Origin: Lentisphaerae bacterium GWF2_49_21
GTDB lineage: Bacteria > Verrucomicrobiota > Lentisphaeria > Victivallales > GWF2-50-93
Direction of reading: 5' to 3'
DNA length: 64,000 nt
Assembly: GCA_001804805.1 (NCBI GenBank)
Contig: MHBH01000076.1
Span: forward strand, 39,607 to 103,606
Positions 27,065-38,500 of the stretch are shown piece by piece (position 1 is the first letter of the stretch; every line of letters starts with the position of its first letter). Both the position numbers and the translations under genes were made by a program. The notes below the pieces were generated by a model. The model was given only the letters and a program-made list of their open reading frames with translations, made no database searches and was not told the DNA's origin.

Positions 27065-28987
27065 TCATTTCTTTTTAATTTTCATTTTATATATTCCAGG
27101 AGGGACGTTCCGGAATGAACCATTCTTGCCGGCGCGCAATATGCTTCCATCCGTCTCCTCGACAAGTTCAGTTGCCTTGTCCCACGGGGCGGGCAGCTTG
27201 AGTACCGGATAAGTTGCAGTTTCTTTCAGGAACGGTACTACCAGGAGTTTTTCAGATTCCATGATGGCAATATCTCCGGGGAACGGAATGAATGTGTCGC
27301 GTCCGCCTTTTTCGCGGAGAAGTTTTACCATATATTTGTTCTTCGCCGCGGAACCGGGGATTCTCAGCGCCGTCATGAAACCTGAAGCCGCTGAAAAATT
27401 TGGTCCCTGGTCGAGGACAATCCGTTTCCCGGGATATTTGTTCAGCTTGAGGAGGTAGTCGCGGGGGCCCATGCCATCGATCGCCCTGACGGGATTGTGG
27501 TTTATCGAAACAAGATCGTTTGGCGCATCGAAGGTCGTGCCTTCGCCGAAGAATATCGCTTCAGGATCAAGTTCCTTGATGTATGATCCGATCTCCTCGA
27601 TGAACTTTATCGCCATCCTGTTCGTGTCGCCGGGATATCGCATGAAATCCCTCTTCGTGAAGTCCGGAGGGAAGGCCCATCCAAGGCAGTCGATGAAGAA
27701 TCCCTTGACGCCGCATTCCTTTATATAGAAGCGTATCCATTTCTTCGTATATTCGATATAGCCCGGATGACCGGGATTGATGTGGCAGAGGTGCGGAGTG
27801 TCTTCGGTACCCCATGAGGCGCATGTGCGGCCATCGATCCCGGTGATGAACCAGTCGTCGCAGATGTCGGGACCGCCCCTGTGCATGAGCCCGCTGTGGC
27901 TCAGCCATATCAGCATCGGTACTCCCTTGTCGGTCAGTCTCCTGCACATGCTCTTGAATTCGTCAATGGTTCCATGGTTCGGATCAGGCTCGTATCCAAG
28001 CGGCGTGGTTCCGCTCATTATCGGACGGTTGGTGACCAGGCTGTAGCTGATTCCATTGCATTCGCCCTTGTCAATCATCTTCTCCCAGTAGTCGGCCTGT
28101 TCGGTCCAGGTCGGCTTGTTATCCCAGCCAAGGCCGGTGGTCCAGAGCGTCTTATAGACCCATTCAGGCGCCTCCCTGAAATAGAATTTCACATAGTCGG
28201 ACATGAAGCTCCACATCTCCTCAGATGTAAGTCCGAAATAAATCTTTATTTCAGGCATGGTGAGCGATTCACCGAGACCGAACTGCGAGTGAAGAGTGTA
28301 ATCGTATGCGATCCCTTTTCCTGCGTCGGCAATGTTGAGGATGTATCCGACCTGCGGGCGGCGGCAGGTGATGGCGAGCCAGTGTCCGGTCTTCGCGTTG
28401 TAGAAGACTCCTCCGTGGATCACCATTACTCCGGGATATATCCGGCGCCAGACATTCTGCATGAAATTCTTGCACTTTTCAGGAGTGTCGTGCTCATATC
28501 CGATGTGGCCGAATTCGTCGGCCGGCCCCGAGGAATGTGATGACGGGAAGATCATCCTCGTATCGTCGCCCCAGAACTTCCAGTTCCAGGAGGGAAGAGT
28601 GAACTTGTCGACATAGAGTGGAGCCTCTACCACCGGTCCGCCGGGACCAGGGCAGGGGAGATCCGTCTGGTCGGCCTGTTCCCTGCGGATGTGGTAGTGT
28701 ATGCCCAGGCACTGGTGTTTCATATACGTGCGAAGTCCCATCGCGCGGTGTACGACAAGACCCCAGCCCGAGAAATGATCCACGAATGATTCGCCCTTCA
28801 TACGGATGTTGGAAGGATTTTCATTGGGGTGGCGGTCGCTGGGGTATGCTCGCAGCTTCAGCGGAGCGCCGTTTACCAGGAATTCGCCCGGGGAGGGATT
28901 TGCGGTGTCGAGAAGCTCCTTCCCGAACAGCTTTATGGAGCTTACGGCACCTCGTTTGTCACATTCGAAAAGAAAATCGTTTTTCAT
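27065..28987 (-). CDS. TIM-barrel glycoside hydrolase, clan GH-D-like
   Basis: 640 residues, no signal peptide. A beta-sandwich N-terminal domain (about 1-265) is followed by a TIM barrel with strand motifs PMLIWLSHSGLM, GFFIDCLGW (candidate nucleophile Asp433) and FFGEGTTFDAP (candidate acid Glu482), and a short C-terminal beta domain. This order fits alpha-galactosidase-like GH36/GH27 or related families. The lack of a signal peptide suggests action on oligosaccharides imported into the cell. AGGAG seven bases before the ATG (minus strand) supports the start. It is divergent from the GntR-LacI gene and shares its promoter region. Exact family and substrate are unknown. Confidence 0.68.
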   Translation of the reverse strand: MKNDFLFECDKRGAVSSIKLFGKELLDTANPSPGEFLVNGAPLKLRAYPSDRHPNENPSNIRMKGESFVDHFSGWGLVVHRAMGLRTYMKHQCLGIHYHIRREQADQTDLPCPGPGGPVVEAPLYVDKFTLPSWNWKFWGDDTRMIFPSSHSSGPADEFGHIGYEHDTPEKCKNFMQNVWRRIYPGVMVIHGGVFYNAKTGHWLAITCRRPQVGYILNIADAGKGIAYDYTLHSQFGLGESLTMPEIKIYFGLTSEEMWSFMSDYVKFYFREAPEWVYKTLWTTGLGWDNKPTWTEQADYWEKMIDKGECNGISYSLVTNRPIMSGTTPLGYEPDPNHGTIDEFKSMCRRLTDKGVPMLIWLSHSGLMHRGGPDICDDWFITGIDGRTCASWGTEDTPHLCHINPGHPGYIEYTKKWIRFYIKECGVKGFFIDCLGWAFPPDFTKRDFMRYPGDTNRMAIKFIEEIGSYIKELDPEAIFFGEGTTFDAPNDLVSINHNPVRAIDGMGPRDYLLKLNKYPGKRIVLDQGPNFSAASGFMTALRIPGSAAKNKYMVKLLREKGGRDTFIPFPGDIAIMESEKLLVVPFLKETATYPVLKLPAPWDKATELVEETDGSILRAGKNGSFRNVPPGIYKMKIKKK

Positions 28988-29040
28988 TATAATCTCCTGC
29001 AGTCATTTATTAAAAAAAATAAAAATCTTGTTTTTTTACC

Positions 29041-29091
29041 TTGACTATGTTATCTATAATGGTAATATAATTACAGAAATAAACAAGTCAA
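29041..29091. promoter_or_regulatory. divergent overlapping promoters
   Basis: Minus strand: TTGACT (29086-29091), a 16-base spacer and TATATT (29064-29069). Plus strand: TTGACT (29041-29046) and TATAAT (29066-29071) with a long 19-base spacer. The two -35 elements form an inverted repeat around overlapping -10 boxes, so one bound regulator, probably the GntR-LacI protein, could control both directions (inference). Confidence 0.6.
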
Positions 29092-29103
29092 TAGTGTAAC
29101 AAT

Positions 29104-30213
29104 ATGATTTGTAAAATAAATAATCACCTGCCAGGACGCCCCGCCGAGAGGCGCAACGAGATAATTGACTTCGTCCACGGGAAGATACTTTCAGGACAGA
29201 TCAAGCCCGGTGGAAGGCTTCCCATAAGGCGCAGCCTCCAGAAGAAATTCAATTCCAGCATGGCGACGGTCCAGCAGGCGATTGACCGTCTGGTCGCGGA
29301 TGGTTTTATTGAATCCAGGGGAGTGGGCGGGACCTTCGTATCTGCAAATCCCCCGCATCTCAACCAGTTTGCCGTAGTCATTTCCGCAGCTTGTCTCGAT
29401 GATTCGACCCCGCTTTTCTGGAAGACCATGGCTGATGCGTTCTCGGAGATGGGACGGGATCCGCGCATGAGAATAAAAGTTTGCTACTGGGCTGCCGAAC
29501 AGAATCTGACTCCCGATGCCGTGGAACTGATCAGGAACGTGTCAAGACGGAGCATAGCCGGACTGGTTTTTATCACGCCTCCGCTTTCATACGAGAACGA
29601 GAAGACCCGTCTGATCAACTCGGGGGATATCCCCTGCGCTGTGGCGCTCATGAAGGAAGTTGCCGGGAAGTTCAATGCCGGGACACTGGTGCTGGACGAG
29701 ATTTCATACATAAGGAAGTCCCTGGAATATTTCATTGGGAACGGGAGGAGGAAGATCGCGGTTATCACCAACTTCAGGTATAACAACTGGTGGGAGAATT
29801 TTGAGAGCAACGCCGGGAGGATGGGAATAGAGACGAGGCCTTACTGGAAAATATGCGTTTCAAACGAGGCCCGTGGCGGACTTGCGAACATCGCAAACAT
29901 GCTGATGCAGCTGCCGAAGGAAAAGCTGCCTGACGCGCTTCTCATAGCCGACGACAATCTTGCGAAGTCCGTTGTAGACGGGCTGGTTGATTCCGGAAAC
30001 AGCGCGGTGAACAGGCTCAAGATTGTATGCCACTGCAATTTCCCGTACAAGATCCACACTCAGCTGCCGATGAAGTTCCTCGGATATGATTCACGCCAGG
30101 TGGCGGGGACGTTCATGCATATCCTCGAAAGACAGCGCAAGGGCGAGAAGGCGATCAGCATAGTTGAGAATGTAAAACCGGTGTTTGACGATGAAATAGG
30201 AGGAACGTTATGA
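29104..30213 (+). CDS. GntR-type HTH / LacI-type sensor transcriptional regulator
   Basis: 369 residues. A GntR winged helix fills residues 12-82 ([22 protein letters not shown], then [29 protein letters not shown]). The rest has the periplasmic-binding-protein-like fold of LacI/GalR sensors ([37 protein letters not shown]), which usually binds a sugar. It starts at ATG 29104 without a visible Shine-Dalgarno. Its stop overlaps the ATG of the pseudopilin (30210-30213). It likely senses a glycan breakdown product and controls both the divergent glycosidase pair and the downstream secreted proteins. Confidence 0.85.
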   Translation: MICKINNHLPGRPAERRNEIIDFVHGKILSGQIKPGGRLPIRRSLQKKFNSSMATVQQAIDRLVADGFIESRGVGGTFVSANPPHLNQFAVVISAACLDDSTPLFWKTMADAFSEMGRDPRMRIKVCYWAAEQNLTPDAVELIRNVSRRSIAGLVFITPPLSYENEKTRLINSGDIPCAVALMKEVAGKFNAGTLVLDEISYIRKSLEYFIGNGRRKIAVITNFRYNNWWENFESNAGRMGIETRPYWKICVSNEARGGLANIANMLMQLPKEKLPDALLIADDNLAKSVVDGLVDSGNSAVNRLKIVCHCNFPYKIHTQLPMKFLGYDSRQVAGTFMHILERQRKGEKAISIVENVKPVFDDEIGGTL

Positions 30214-31289
30214 AAAGAATTGCCAATTTTAAGGTTACTAATAGTCTCGAAATAGAATGGAGTGCTAAAATAACGGAGGGCGGACTTTCCAGTCCGCCAC
30301 TTCGCGGGTTGGAAAACCCGCGCTCCTTTGAAGAGGAAATACCTCGAAATTATTATGAGAAGACTAGCAAGGGGAAAATCGGAAATAAATTCACTCTTAT
30401 CGAGCTTCTGGTGGCCCGTTCGACAAGCTCAGGGCGACGAGTACTTTTTTCTCTGTTTACTCTTATTGAATTACTCGTCGTAATTGCGATCATCGCAATC
30501 CTGGCGGCGATGCTGCTGCCGGCGCTCAAGAACGCCAGGGACTCCGCGAAAAAGCTGCTTTGCGCCGCCAACATCAAGCAGATCTCACTTGGTTCCATCA
30601 CATATGCCTACGATTTCAACGAGGCTCTTCATCCCATGGGCAATTACAGCTATCTGGCCATAGGACAGTTCGCATATGACAGTACGGATGCGTTCTATAC
30701 GCTTTACGGGGATTATGTAAAAGGAAACCTGAAGGCTGGATCCTCCAATTATAACAGCGTGCGGTTTTTTACTTCGTCGGTCTTCATCTGCCCTATGAAT
30801 GTCAAATTCAAGACGAATCCTGCGGATCCCGGAGAATACAATTATGGGACAATTCCATATATGATGTGCGCCGGTTCATCATATGACCGTCCGGTGACCC
30901 TTGGCAAGCTTGCAACCGCCGCAAACTCATTCCTCCCCGACAAGATGTCGGCGCTCTGGGCCGACAGGTGCAACATGTATGATGGCGGGAACAATGGAGG
31001 GCTGGCCTGGACGAACCATGACACCAACAAGCTTCCGCCAAAGGGTGGGAATGTCGGAGCGGCTGATAATTCGGTGCAGTGGTTCCCATACAAGATAGGC
31101 AATGACATAAACAGAGGGATCACTGGGGAATATCTGACCAACGGAAGCAATCTTGGCGGACACATAGCTGTCCCTTCGAGTGCCATGTGGCCGATGTGCG
31201 ACGGCGACGGGAAAGTGTATGATGTCGGAGGCTTTGGTTCTCCAATGCTTACCGGTGGAGTGGCGCGCGCGCTGTCTCCATGGTTTTAA
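30210..31289 (+). CDS. pseudopilin with duplicated prepilin signal
   Basis: 359 residues. A type IV prepilin-like N-terminal segment [16 protein letters not shown] is followed by [13 protein letters not shown] and a globular domain with [16 protein letters not shown], a form of the H-X9-DG region of Lentisphaerota/Planctomycetota pseudopilins. FTLIELLV appears twice (30390-30413 and 30456-30479), separated by 14 residues encoded in part by a repeat. About 60 residues precede the first signal, many encoded by two hairpins (30279-30298 and 30303-30322). No in-frame ATG other than 30210 lies before the signal, so coupled initiation at ATGA is the only visible start. Residue -1 before F is K or L, not the Gly usual in other phyla. 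Confidence 0.82.
   Translation: MKRIANFKVTNSLEIEWSAKITEGGLSSPPLRGLENPRSFEEEIPRNYYEKTSKGKIGNKFTLIELLVARSTSSGRRVLFSLFTLIELLVVIAIIAILAAMLLPALKNARDSAKKLLCAANIKQISLGSITYAYDFNEALHPMGNYSYLAIGQFAYDSTDAFYTLYGDYVKGNLKAGSSNYNSVRFFTSSVFICPMNVKFKTNPADPGEYNYGTIPYMMCAGSSYDRPVTLGKLATAANSFLPDKMSALWADRCNMYDGGNNGGLAWTNHDTNKLPPKGGNVGAADNSVQWFPYKIGNDINRGITGEYLTNGSNLGGHIAVPSSAMWPMCDGDGKVYDVGGFGSPMLTGGVARALSPWF
30279..30322 (+). repeat. two hairpins inside the pseudopilin reading frame
   Basis: GGCGGACT/AGTCCGCC (30279-30298) and CGCGGGTT/AACCCGCG (30303-30322), followed by CTCC. They are read through as part of the N-terminal leader. Confidence 0.8.
30419..30435 (+). repeat. 17-bp repeat TTCGACAAGCTCAGGGC, copy in pseudopilin
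   Basis: Same 17 bases as 19932-19948 in hsdS; here it lies between the two copies of the prepilin signal and encodes S-T-S-S-G. Confidence 0.75.
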
Positions 31290-31367
31290 GTTGTTTTGTC
31301 ATGAAAAAACTGTTGATTTCGCATTTTTCAATGGATATAAAATCAAATAACATAAGGGAGATATGTC

Positions 31368-34300
31368 ATGAAGCTGGATTGTCTGAAGATGTTCGGGAAG
31401 GCGCTGATCGCTTTTGCGATGTTCGCGCCGGGGGCTGTAATGGGCATACAGACTGAAACAAGAGGGGCGCATGCCGTTCCTGCTGCGAAGCCGGTTGCCA
31501 TCGATGGAAACCTTGATGACTGGGATCTTTCGGGACAGTATCTCCAATGCTACGATGTCGAGGCGTTGAAGGACGTCTACAGCGGGACCATCGCCTATAT
31601 GTATGATGCGGAGAACCTTTATATCTCCATCCATTGGAAGGATCCGATCCCGATGGGCAACTGCCATGATCCGCGTTTCCAGGCGCACAAGGGCTGGGCG
31701 GGAGACTGTGTGCAGTTCAGGGTGAAGACGGACAAGATCAGCCATGTGACAGCCTGGTATTATGCGGCGAAAAAGGAGCCGACGATCCAGATCGAATACG
31801 GAAAGACCTTGACGGAACCATTCCATGGCGGCAGCAAGGTCCTGCTTGGAACTGAAGGATCGGCAAAACTGACCGAGGGCGCCGAGATGGCTTTCAAGAA
31901 GGACGAGGATGGGAAGGGATATGTGCAGGAGATCAAGATTCCCTGGAACCTGATTACTCTGGAAAAGAAATACAAGGCCGGCGATAAATTCAATATTGGC
32001 GTTGAACTGCTATGGGGCGAGGCTGACTGGCCGGTGCACCGCTACGCCGACAACCTTATGGAAGGCACGAGCAGCCGGGAATTCTTCTGGACCGCGCACA
32101 AGGCCTGGGGTGAAGTGATTTTGGAACCGACAGGGAACCTGAAGCTTCCCGAACCTTCCTGGATGAAGGCGACGGCGGCAGATGAGGCGACAGGTCCGGT
32201 GGATATCGCATACGAGCTTCCGAAGGACGCCCGTGTGACACTTGCGATCGAAGACAAGAGCGGCAGGCGTGTCCGCAATCTTGTAGCTGCTGCTTCGCGC
32301 AAGGCCGGCAAGAATACTGAAAAATGGGACGGGCTTGACGACGGCGGGAAACCTGTTCCGGCCGGGGATTATAATTTCAAAGCGATATACCACGACGGCA
32401 TCCACGTGAATTATGTGATGTCATTTGCAAATCCCGGAAATCCGACCTGGGACACCTCCGACGGCAGAGGCGCTTTCTATGGGGATCATACTGCACCACA
32501 TGCCGCCGCGGCGGCCGGAGATTATGCGGCACTCGCATGTCCGATGGGGGAAGGCGGAAAATATCTGATAGGACTTGATCTGAACGGACAGAGGCTGTGG
32601 GGGCTTGCCAACCGCGTGGCGTTCGACGGCGGACGCGCATCCCTTGCCACTGACGGAAAGATCCTCTGGATTTCCAACGAGGGAAAGGAAGCCACAATCT
32701 ACCGCGTTGATATCGTGACAGGAAAATACGCGCCATGGAAGAAGATGATGAAGGATCCGGCCGGCAACGATGCGCCGGTGCTGGATCTGCAGGTTTCAAA
32801 CTACAAGACGAAGCAGGATGATTCGACAAAGCCTGCAGGTGCAGGTGGCGAAGGCAAGCCGTTCAAGGTCAATATGACGGCCATCGCCCTTGGCAAAGGC
32901 CAGCTGGCTGTCTGCCTCGCATGCGAAGATCTCGTGAAGGTACTGGATGCCGATACAGGCGATGTCAAGTCGGAACTCAAGGTTAAAAGCCCGGCTGCCG
33001 TAACCTTCTCCGGCGACGGATGGATTGTGTTGTCGGACGGGAATCTTGTTAAAATTGGTGCAGACGGGAAGACTGCGAAGTTCGCAGACGGCGGGTTCGC
33101 AGACGGATACGGATTGGCGACCGATTCCAAGGGTAACGTCTATCTTTCGGTAAGAGGAAAAGATCAGAATGTGAAAGTTTTTTCTCCCGAAGGCAAGCTT
33201 GTAAGGGAAATTGGGAAGAAGGGTGGACGTCCGTTGCATGGCGCTTTCATCGCGGACGCGATGAGGAAACCCGGGCAGATTGCGGTTGACAGCAAAAATC
33301 GACTTTGGGTGACAGAAGAGACGATGAACCCGAAGCGTACAAGCATCTGGGATGCGGACAGCGGGAAGCTCGTAAAGGATCTGGTCGGTACAGCAACATA
33401 TTCAGGGACCGGCGCGATCAGTCCGTTTGATTCTACGATGGCGTTTTCCAATGATACCGTCTACAGGATCGATCTGGACAAGGGGACCTATGAGCCGACA
33501 TATTCCCTGGATGGCAGCGATAATCCCAACGACATCTTTCCACCAAGGATACACAATTATGTCACGAGCAAGATGGTGAAGCGCGATGGAAAACTCTATG
33601 GCTACACTGGCGGTTCTGCACGCGGGGCGACTGCAGTGCACTGCGTGCTCTGGGACGGCAAGGACTGGAAGTCGGTTGCGAATGTCGGTATCGTGCCGAA
33701 AGGAAAGAAACCTACGGACCTCAAGGAGGAATGGGAGAAGTTCAAACATGAGTTCTTCGCCGACAAGGGCGGTCAGATCTATGCGTGGGTCGACAAGAAC
33801 GGCGACGGTCTTGTGCAGAAGGAGGAATTGAGTTTTGCCATACCGGAGATCGATGGCAAGCCTATCGAGCTTTCCAGTTTCTACTGGGGCCAGTTGCCGG
33901 ACAACGATGGTACTCTCACATATCTTGCGAAAAGCGCAAATGCCATTGTTAAAGTTCCGGTGACCGGAATCAACACTGTAGGAGCTCCGATATATGATGT
34001 AGGCAAGCTGCAGGTCGTCAGGGCCGACCAGCCAGTGATTGGCAAGGGCAACGGCGAAGGTATGATCATCGGCGGAGCCAATGGCCGAGTATATCTCAAC
34101 CAGGATCCGCTTGTTGCAGTTGAGAAGGACGGACATGTGATCGGCGGATATCCGAACAGGCATACGTCAGTGCACGGTTCGCATTCCGCGAAGGCCTCGA
34201 AGCCGGGTTATCTGATAGGACCGTCGTCATATCTCGGAGTTGCAGATATCGGCGGAGATGTCGGTGAAGTCTTCGATCTCAACGGCAATCTCGGCGAGAA

Positions 34301-35318
34301 CTATCTTTTCACGAACGATTGTCTCTGGATACAGGCGTTGTTCAAGGATACGCGCGGCGGATTTGAAATTCCGAGCCAGGCCGTGAAAGGCATGTCGATG
34401 GATGCGATAAGCGCAGGAGGCGAGAGCTTCGGCGGCAACTTCATCAAAGGTACGGACGGAAAGATCTATCTGACCATCGGCGGAACAGACGCACGTGTCA
34501 TGGAAGTGAAAGGACTTGAGACTATCAGACGGTTCGCAGGAAAATTCACATACACCCAGGAACAATATGCGGAAGCACAGAAGCTGCTCCAGGAAAAAAC
34601 CGCCCAGTCCGGACAGGCGAAAGTCTACACGGTCGCCAAGGCAAAAGCAGGTGTTGCAATAGACGGCAAGTCCGACAAGTGGCCTGAGCTTATGGATGAC
34701 AGCAAGGCATTGCTTGAGATCCAGGAGAGCAAGAATAAACGATATGGACGCGTCCAGGCAACCTATGATGACAACAATCTTTATCTTGCGTACCGTGTAT
34801 TTGCTCCGCGTTCGCAGATGAAGAACGTTGGGCAGGACTACAGGCTGCTGTTCAAGAGCGGAGACGTGGTCGACATAATGGTCGGATCCGAGCCGCAGAA
34901 GGCGAAAGGCGAAGGGGATGCAAGGGTGATTATGACAGTCAAGGATGGCAAGATGGTGGCAGTGCTGAACCAGAAATGCGCACCTGGCGCCGCAAAAGGC
35001 GAAGGATTCGGATTCGCCTCTCCGGCTCGCACAATCCCGTTCGACCGTGTCGTGATGGCGCCGGACGTGAAGATCGCAAGCTCTGGAATCAACGGCGGAT
35101 ATTTCGTGGAAGCTGCAATTCCATGGAAGCTTCTCGGAGTGTCTCCGAAATCAGGACTCAAGCTCAAGGCGGACTTCGGTGTCCTCTTTGCAGATGACGG
35201 CGGGACCATGACCGTTTCGCGCCAGTACTGGAGCAACAAGGAGACCAACCTTGTGAACGACATCCCGGGCGAAGCCGATCTGGCTCCGAACCGCTGGGGA
35301 GTGATAACCCTTGAATAA
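31368..35318 (+). CDS. giant secreted CBM9 / FlgD-like / beta-propeller protein 1
   Basis: 1316 residues with a signal peptide (1 to about 26). Domain order: CBM9-like sandwich (about 40-255, VAIDGNLDDWD, AENLYISIHWKD), FlgD-like Ig fold (about 270-345, VTLAIEDKSGRRVRNL, DDGGKPVPAGDY), a long NHL/SMP30-like beta-propeller region (about 360-1060) with an EF-hand-like DKNGDGLVQKEE, and a second CBM9-like domain (about 1095-1316, VAIDGKSDKWPE, DDNNLYLAYRV). It has no recognisable catalytic motif, so glycan binding or display outside the cell is likely. AAGGGAG at 31354-31360 supports the start. Paralogous to the genes at 35575 and 54288; all end in a YWSN/PG/WG-type C-terminus. Confidence 0.8.
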   Translation: MKLDCLKMFGKALIAFAMFAPGAVMGIQTETRGAHAVPAAKPVAIDGNLDDWDLSGQYLQCYDVEALKDVYSGTIAYMYDAENLYISIHWKDPIPMGNCHDPRFQAHKGWAGDCVQFRVKTDKISHVTAWYYAAKKEPTIQIEYGKTLTEPFHGGSKVLLGTEGSAKLTEGAEMAFKKDEDGKGYVQEIKIPWNLITLEKKYKAGDKFNIGVELLWGEADWPVHRYADNLMEGTSSREFFWTAHKAWGEVILEPTGNLKLPEPSWMKATAADEATGPVDIAYELPKDARVTLAIEDKSGRRVRNLVAAASRKAGKNTEKWDGLDDGGKPVPAGDYNFKAIYHDGIHVNYVMSFANPGNPTWDTSDGRGAFYGDHTAPHAAAAAGDYAALACPMGEGGKYLIGLDLNGQRLWGLANRVAFDGGRASLATDGKILWISNEGKEATIYRVDIVTGKYAPWKKMMKDPAGNDAPVLDLQVSNYKTKQDDSTKPAGAGGEGKPFKVNMTAIALGKGQLAVCLACEDLVKVLDADTGDVKSELKVKSPAAVTFSGDGWIVLSDGNLVKIGADGKTAKFADGGFADGYGLATDSKGNVYLSVRGKDQNVKVFSPEGKLVREIGKKGGRPLHGAFIADAMRKPGQIAVDSKNRLWVTEETMNPKRTSIWDADSGKLVKDLVGTATYSGTGAISPFDSTMAFSNDTVYRIDLDKGTYEPTYSLDGSDNPNDIFPPRIHNYVTSKMVKRDGKLYGYTGGSARGATAVHCVLWDGKDWKSVANVGIVPKGKKPTDLKEEWEKFKHEFFADKGGQIYAWVDKNGDGLVQKEELSFAIPEIDGKPIELSSFYWGQLPDNDGTLTYLAKSANAIVKVPVTGINTVGAPIYDVGKLQVVRADQPVIGKGNGEGMIIGGANGRVYLNQDPLVAVEKDGHVIGGYPNRHTSVHGSHSAKASKPGYLIGPSSYLGVADIGGDVGEVFDLNGNLGENYLFTNDCLWIQALFKDTRGGFEIPSQAVKGMSMDAISAGGESFGGNFIKGTDGKIYLTIGGTDARVMEVKGLETIRRFAGKFTYTQEQYAEAQKLLQEKTAQSGQAKVYTVAKAKAGVAIDGKSDKWPELMDDSKALLEIQESKNKRYGRVQATYDDNNLYLAYRVFAPRSQMKNVGQDYRLLFKSGDVVDIMVGSEPQKAKGEGDARVIMTVKDGKMVAVLNQKCAPGAAKGEGFGFASPARTIPFDRVVMAPDVKIASSGINGGYFVEAAIPWKLLGVSPKSGLKLKADFGVLFADDGGTMTVSRQYWSNKETNLVNDIPGEADLAPNRWGVITLE

Positions 35319-35386
35319 AGGGTAAATTGAATATCCAATAACGAACAAAGAATTTCCAATATCCAAGAATACATAATTGAAAGCAA

Positions 35387-35505
35387 AGGAACAGCTCTTG
35401 CGAGCTTAACTACGAACGAATACAATTCGAGGATTGAATTTGTTTGTAGCATGTCGCGCCGTAGCATCTCAGCGAAGGCGGATCAACGTCGCGAGACGTG
35501 TTCTT
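35387..35505. repeat. composite palindrome, copy 2
   Basis: Starts GGAACAGCTCTTGCGAGCTTAA and ends CGTGTTCTTGG, with a GTAGCATGTCGCGCCGTAGC core. It lies in the 256-bp spacer between the two giant propeller genes, which otherwise holds no gene. Confidence 0.75.
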
Positions 35506-35574
35506 GGATTGTTTTCTTAGTTTGGAATTTGGAGTTTCCTGATAATCTATTCTCAATATTTATGGAAGGAGCTT

Positions 35575-38500
35575 ATGAAAAAAACAATTCTCGCCTGTTT
35601 GCCCCTGGCTTTGATCCTTGCGTACGGATGCACCGATTCTTCCCGTACAATGCCGGCGTCAAAGGATGTCAAGGCATCTCCGGCTGCGGCAGTGGAAGCA
35701 AAGGAGGACTTGACTCCCGGTATTACGCCTGATGAGGACATGCTCGTCATTTCCAATGCGACTTCACCTCGTGTCGCCTATGCCGCGTACAAGAAGAATA
35801 AATTCCTGAATGCAGCTGTGTCCGTGGAATCCTTCGTGCCGCTGGACAAGAATCCGGCAATAGCGGTCAAGATGGGAATTGCCGCCGATAAGACAGTCGT
35901 CCTTACCGAAAAGGATGCGAGTATCCGCAAATCGGGAAATGCTTTTGTCTACGAATTCAAGGTTCCCGCCGAGAAGCTCGTTGCAGGAAATGAAGGATGG
36001 GAGAAGTTCAGGATGGGTATTTCTGTAGACTGGCCGGGAGGACCGTTCGGACAGTCGCGGCAGCGCGAAACCTACCTGCAGGATGGAGGCGCCAAGGCTA
36101 CGCATGCAGGACTTTCCTCCTCTCCCGATGACTGGCAGCTTGTGAACCTTAATGAATTTGAGAAGACGATCGCCGACCGCAAACTGCAGATAGCATTCGA
36201 TTTCAACCAGCCGGTAGAGGGCAAGGCGAGCATAGTGATAGAAGATGAAAAAGGAAACCGCGTGCGCAACCTCATATCCGGACAGGCTATGGCGAAAGGC
36301 AAACAGCGCATTGTCTGGGATGCGACGAACGACAAGGGCGATCTCATGGCGCCCGGCAAATATCAGTGGCGTGCAATTTCACATCCGGGAATTAAGCCCG
36401 AATATATGTTCTCCTTCTGCGATGGTTCCGGATCAAACCACGGCACCCAGCATTCCGCCGCAGCTAACGGTAAATTCCTGTTTTTCGGCACATCAGTTTC
36501 CGAAGGCGGATACGAAATTGTCCAGCTTGATCTCAATGGAAAATTTGTACGCGGATATAATTCGCCGATGGGGCACGGACTTGCGAAAGTCGCAGTTGCC
36601 GCCGATGATAAATTCCTCTACGCGGCATATGATGGCACAGGTTGGACTGAACATGTCGACCGCAGCAAGCCTGACTGGAAAGCGGAAAACAAGATCACCC
36701 TGGTCCGCTTTGCGCTGGAAAACGGAAACGTCGTGGATTACCCGCAGAACAAGCGCTTTGCAATTGTCTGCTCATACTTCGTCGGTCCTGGCTCCCCGGG
36801 TAAAATGCCCGATCGCACCGCCTTGTCAGGGATGGCCTTGCTTAATGGCCGGCTTTATATCGGTGACAGCGTCAAGAATGTTGTCATGGATGTTGATCCT
36901 GCGACAGGAGTGGCGTCCCGCTCATTCCCATTGGCGAATCCTGTGACGCTTGCGTCCGGTGGCGGAAAACTTTACGCCGTGTCCGGCAAAAGCCTGCTGG
37001 AAATAGATCCGGCAACTGGAAAGACTCTCAGGGCTATAAGTTCTGCACTTGAAGGAATTCCGACCGGCCTCACGGTCGGGCCTGACGGGAAATTATATGT
37101 CAGCGATACAAAGTCCCACGTAGTGCGGATCTTGGACAATAAAGGAAAATCAGCAGGAACGATCGGCAAACCGGGAGGAATTACATATGGTTCCGGTGAA
37201 GTCCGCGCGAAAATGGGAGGATATGGCGAGGATACACAGGAGAAGCTGGTGACAGCCGGTCCTTATGATCCGCTGCGCCTGCACAATCCCTCGGGCATGG
37301 TGATGTCACCGGACGGACATCTCTGGGTGACGGAGAATGAACGCTGGAAACCAAAACGCCTGGCGGCATATGATCCTGTCAAAGGGACGATGTGGAAGGA
37401 ATTTTTCGGTCCTACCGCATATGGAGCTCCGGGCTGTGGATTTGATCCGGAGGACTCGACGCGCTGGTTTGGGCAGGGCACCTTGTTCAAGCTTGATTTC
37501 AAGGAGAAAGCATCGACGCCGATATCCACTCTCGGAGGGGAGGAGGGGATGCATTACAGGTTCTGGAGGCAGGACGGCCGCACCTTTGTCATCGCCTACG
37601 GAAAGGTGACCTACATCGAGGAGCTTCTGCCGAACAACACGCTGAAGCCTCTTGCCTTCCTGAGTTCTGCGCACCAGTACGCCTACGCGAATTCATGGAA
37701 GCCCTGCAAGGAATTCGTCGACGCCTTCAAGCGCGACTATCCGAACGTAAAATATGAGTGGGACCGCAGCGGACAGCCGAATCACGGATATGGAATGCTC
37801 TGGGTCGACAAGAATGGTGATGCCAGGATGCAGACCGATGAAATTGAGTTTTCCACTGCCGCGGATGCTCTCGCCGGTTCAGGATGGGGACATGATTTCC
37901 ATGATCTGACGATCAGAGTTCCTGCGAAAGTCAAAGGCAAGAGTGTGATGGTGACATTGAAGCCCGATGGATGGTGGCCGGGCGGAGCTCCGAAATATCC
38001 CGCTCTGAATGCTGCTGTAAATGCAGCCATTCCAATCAACGGTCCGGAGTGGACCGGACTCGAAACTACAGTCGACCGTTTCGGCACAATGATTATCAAC
38101 AGCGATCCCGAGATGCGCGCCTTCTCGCCTGAAGGCAGGATGCTCTGGGGTTATCCGAACCATTGGACGAACGTGCATGGATCCCATAACGCCCCATTAC
38201 CGAGCGCCGGCGAACTTCAGGGGATATTATTCTTTACCGGTGTTGCCCCGCTGGATGACAAATCGGACGTGATGGTGATGAATGGAAACCATGGGCGGGC
38301 GTTTGTGATGACCACCGACGGACTTTACATCGACGAGATGTTCCCGGACTGCAGGTTGATGACGAACCCGCAGGCAGGCGGAATCGGAATACTCGGAGGC
38401 GAATGTTTCGGAGGTGCGTTCGGACTTTCAAAGACTGATGGCAACTATTATTTCCAGGGCGGCGGAATCGAGTACCGCATATATCGTGTCGACGGATTGA

